Assembly: GCA_024811115.1 (NCBI GenBank)
Contig: JAKOGH010000261.1
Coordinates: 186,001-250,000, forward strand
Length of the DNA stretch: 64,000 nucleotides
Reading direction: 5' to 3'
Origin: Terana coerulea
Lineage: Eukaryota > Basidiomycota > Agaricomycetes > Polyporales > Phanerochaetaceae
The translations under genes and the position numbers were made by a program. Under the pieces are notes generated by a model. The model was not told the DNA's origin and ran no database searches. It saw only the letters and a list, made by a program, of their open reading frames with translations. Shown here in pieces: positions 61,108 through 64,000 of the stretch. Position 1 is the first letter of the stretch; each line of letters opens with the position of its first letter.

Positions 61108-62681
61108 CTACAGCACGAGCGCAGGCTCAACGGCCCACGGCCAGCTCTGTGACGCAAGGAAAACGTGTATCAGCGATCAGAACGTGGCGGCCGCATGGCA
61201 CAGGTACTCACCCGGTGCGCGGGATCGTCGCGCGGCCGGTGGCCCATCCAGCTCTCGCGGCGCACCGTGCGCGGCGCAAGCACGCCGAGCGCGTCCGCGT
61301 CGTCCTTGCTCTTCAGCGCGACGCTCACGCGCCGCGCGTGGCCCCGCTGGCCAGGCGGCGGCGCGGTGTACGGGAACGCCTCTCGTCCGCCGCCGTCTTC
61401 ACGTTGCGCGTCGGTTCCTCGAGGGGAAGGGGCGGCGGCAGGCCCGGGAAGGCTGGCGGCGCGTCGAGGGGCGCGCAGCCGAACGCCCGCGGCACGCTCG
61501 CTGCGGCGGCCGGCGGGAGGCCCACGGCCGCCTCGTAGTACGGCGAGTGGAAGGGCAGCGACTCGGGCGAGTACGGCGAGTAGCCCGACGTCGCGCTGCG
61601 CCCGTTGGGCGAGTGCGTCCACGACGTCCACGAGTACTGCGGGCTCGCGGTCGGCGGCACCGGTAGCGGCGGCGGCGGCTGGCTACCAACGGGGAAGTAG
61701 GTCGTGCCGTAGAACTGCACGGTCCCCGAGGGGATGTACTGCACTGGCGAGGTAGCCTGCGCTTGCGGGGGCGGCGGCGGCTGCAGCCCGGACACCTTGG
61801 GAATCAGCGGCTCGGGATGCTTGTACGTGCACAGCGCGCCGCGCGTGCAGTTTGGCCAGGCAAGACACGGCGTATGCGGTATGACTAGGAACCCCAAACA
61901 GTCGAGTGAGTGACTTAGGTCGCCAAGTTGCGGAGTCAGAGAGGACTTACAAAGGCCGATGGCGACCGGGTGCAGGTACGGACAGTCCTTGACTCGACAG
62001 AGGCCTTGCACGAAGGCCCAGCAGTGACTGTGCTTGCTCCCCGCACGGCCGCCGCCGTCAGAATGCCGCGCACCGCTGGGGAAGCGGATGTCGTTGGACG
62101 CATGGCCCGACAGAGCCAGGTCGTGTATGCTGCGGGGACACAGCGTCAGGCGCATCCCACAGACAACAACCAAGTGGACACTCACTAGCCGCACTCGTCG
62201 CCGAGCGGGCACCAGCCCTGGTTCTTCGCAAAGTGCCGGCAGAGCGTCGTCCGCCACGAAAGCGGGCGGAACTGCGGCGGCTGCGCCCCCGTGGGCGACG
62301 CGGGTGGTGGGGGTGAAAATGAGGGGTAGCCCCAGCCGTACCCTGGGGGCTCCTGGCGTGGGCCAGGCGGCGCCGCCGGGGCCCAGTTGTAATGCATGCC
62401 GGGGGCTGGCGCGGGGAAGGAAAAATTTGGATTGAAGCCTGGGGGCGAGTTCTACACGACAGTGGTTAGTACGATTGTGTAGGCTGCACGTTCAAGGCCA
62501 CGTAACGCACCATAGGCGGGAGCATCGGAGGCGCCATTGAATATTGCTGGTGTATCGGAACGTTCGCAGAGTGCAGGTACTTGCACTGGTCGCCCTGTGG
62601 ACAATGCCCCAGGGCAAAATTCCTGCAGAGTTTGGCTGGATGGAAGAGTGAGTACCGCAGAGGATGCGACGAACACAACAT
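61108..62681 (-). CDS. Multi-CCCH zinc-finger protein (RNA-binding type)
   Basis: Exons 62511-62681, 62186-62451, 61951-62129, 61212-61884, 61108-61146; about 442 residues after one correction. Four C3H fingers, several spliced across introns: CRNFALGHCPQGDQCKYLH (CX8CX5CX3H); CRHFAKNQGWCPLGDECGYIH (CX10CX5CX3H); CWAFVQGLCRVKDCPYLH (CX8CX5CX3H); CLAWPNCTRGALCTYKH (CX6CX6CX3H). CCCH fingers usually bind single-stranded, often AU-rich RNA and guide mRNA decay or processing. The second half is Pro/Ser/Tyr-rich. The frame shifts one base near 61400 (NVK to DGGGREAF), and the protein ends SWPWAVEPALVL. The start at 62681 keeps phase without another intron; an ATG at 62715 does not. Confidence 0.8.
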
Positions 62682-62715
62682 GGATAGACGCACTTCTGTA
62701 CCGTCCCGACGCCAT

Positions 62716-64000
62716 TGAATCCGACTGTTCCGTTCACGATTTGCAGCAGTTGCCACGGAGGCCGAGTTGGTTTGGTCGAGAGGATGTCGTGGTCGAGGGA
62801 AGAGTGCAAATCCCCAGGTGGTTATATCGACGGACGCGGACAAAGTGACTGTGGTTCGCCCGACAGAATATACGGAATACTGGGCCTAATCCACGTGAGC
62901 GCCAAAGGGGGGGCTCTTTGGCAGTCCCAAAAGAGTGCAAAGCCATACGGCAGGCTCCGCCAGCTATATGAGTGCCCCGGCAAGACAATAACTTGGTCCC
63001 GGAATTAAAAGTCAGAGGCGGTGGTGGAACACTGAGCCAAAGCAGGGACTCGGGGGCCCCCCTCATGAGTCTGGCAGTGCGCCGTCGGGCTCTAGCTCTG
63101 TGCGCGGGGAGGTGGTGGGAGAGAGGTGAACAGCCCTCGCGTGTGGTTTTCAGCTCTGCTCTCGCTCGCCTTCAAATTGCACAGCACCTCGCCACGAACA
63201 CGCCGCGGCCACGACCCTCCAGGCTGCCTGCAGGCAGCTCAGGCTGCACCGGCGCGCTCCCCGGACCAGGCGCCCGATCGAGATAACGCTGACGTAAGCG
63301 CGGCTCGCCCCGGCCTCCGACGCCCTGCGCCTGCGCGGGCAGCGGCCGCTCGCCGTCGCCGACGACGCCTGGCTGTACGCTGCGCCTGAGCGACAGAAAA
63401 CATATCATGAACGCGGAGAGTGCGCACCTCGCTGGAGGGCCCGCGTGGGCGACCGGTAATCTACCGCGGCTGCTTGCCCGGAATGACCGTGCGCGGCCAG
63501 CAGCCTTGTGGGCCAGCGTGCCTACGTCAGGGCGGCCTGCGCAAGCGACAAGGCCCAAGACAAAAAAAAAACAAGTGTGCGCGTAGGGGGGTCCGGTACC
63601 AGCGGCCACATAATAGCGGAGGCGGGCCTGACAAGCGGGTTTACGTCGCCGCAGCTGTCAGGCAAAGCGCAACGCTGCAGGCGGACAAAGCGACCACGCA
63701 GCGTCAGGGGCTTTGTGGCCACAGAGGGCCTTGTACAAAAGCGCGGGGCGGCCGCTGCGTTGGAGGTCTGGGGCAAAGCTCGGACGTCGTCGAGTCGGGG
63801 ACTTTAAAACGTGGATCTCAGATCGCCCGCTAACCGACCTCGATCGAGCTGCTCGATCGTTCGCAACTTGCCATTCACAGCCCCTGGGGCATCACCCACT
63901 GCGCGGTCGCCCGCGACACAGCAGACTCGACGACGGCCACACCGGCCGCAGATAAATAGATTGCGACATGACAAGGATAGCAATGCGAGAGCAACGAAAC
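62716..64000. other. Right-hand region without a supported gene
   Basis: About 1.3 kb to the window edge. Mixed composition with GC-rich blocks and a short poly-A run near 63560. Open frames overlap on both strands but show no motif or splice structure. A gene to the right of the window could have its promoter here. Confidence 0.4.

Noticed and set aside
1..64000. CRISPR array, bacterial operons, or a secondary-metabolite gene cluster
   Set aside because: No repeat-spacer structure. The genes have spliceosomal introns and unrelated housekeeping functions. KAPA synthase and the ABC transporter are 31 kb apart, with no backbone enzyme nearby.
1..64000. tRNA or rRNA genes
   Set aside because: None seen by eye (no cloverleaf with A and B boxes, no rRNA core motifs). 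A covariance-model scan was not possible here, so absence is not proven.

Overview
The window looks like a gene-dense fungal nuclear contig, most likely a basidiomycete of the Agaricomycetes. Genes are broken by many short introns (about 44-65 nt, GT...AG with CTGAC/CTAAT-like branch sites), both strands are used evenly, and the protein families are fungal (APSES regulator, TVP38, monothiol glutaredoxin 3/4 type, ABCC transporter). There are no operons, CRISPR arrays or bacterial features. Exon models were built by hand from splice sites, reading phase and family motifs. Products are named from recognised motifs, not from database searches.

Layout. 0-10.7 kb: MINDY-type deubiquitinase (-), leucine-rich-repeat protein (+), small membrane protein (-), biotin-pathway KAPA synthase (+), RNase P/MRP subunit POP5 (-), two hypothetical genes (-) and the cytochrome oxidase assembly factor COA6 (-). 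11-18.3 kb: TBC-domain Rab GAP (+), a decayed F-box gene fragment (+) and a SAM-domain/coiled-coil/tail-anchored protein (-). 18.3-25 kb: a GC-rich, gene-poor island holding one APSES transcription factor (-). 25-29.3 kb: ornithine decarboxylase and the PP2A activator PTPA (both -). 29.6-35.3 kb: KU70, a CGFS glutaredoxin and a small Tudor-like protein (all +). 35.4-50.3 kb: F-box protein, a full-length ABCC transporter, a 939-residue polyproline protein and a four-helix membrane protein (all -). 50.7-58.5 kb: Nudix CoA-diphosphatase-like protein (-), TVP38 (+), a duplicated scrap of the TVP38 tail, and an acidic hypothetical gene (+). 59.1 kb: a 129-bp MITE with TA target-site duplication. 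61.1-62.7 kb: a multi-CCCH zinc-finger protein (-).

The genes do not form a pathway. They are mostly housekeeping functions: ubiquitin, tRNA processing, respiration, vesicle traffic, DNA repair, Fe-S handling, polyamines. No secondary-metabolite cluster is visible.

The strongest window-wide signal is a series of single-base insertions and deletions inside otherwise well-conserved coding exons, many in homopolymers. At least twenty were located by protein continuity, and in most genes the exon-length sums confirm them. Together they look more like unpolished long-read consensus than twenty independent pseudogenes. The affected genes should be read as probably functional but mis-sequenced. The most interesting biological items are the MITE, the F-box parent/remnant pair, the TVP38 tail duplication, the GC-AG intron in KU70, micro-exons, and the isolated APSES gene.
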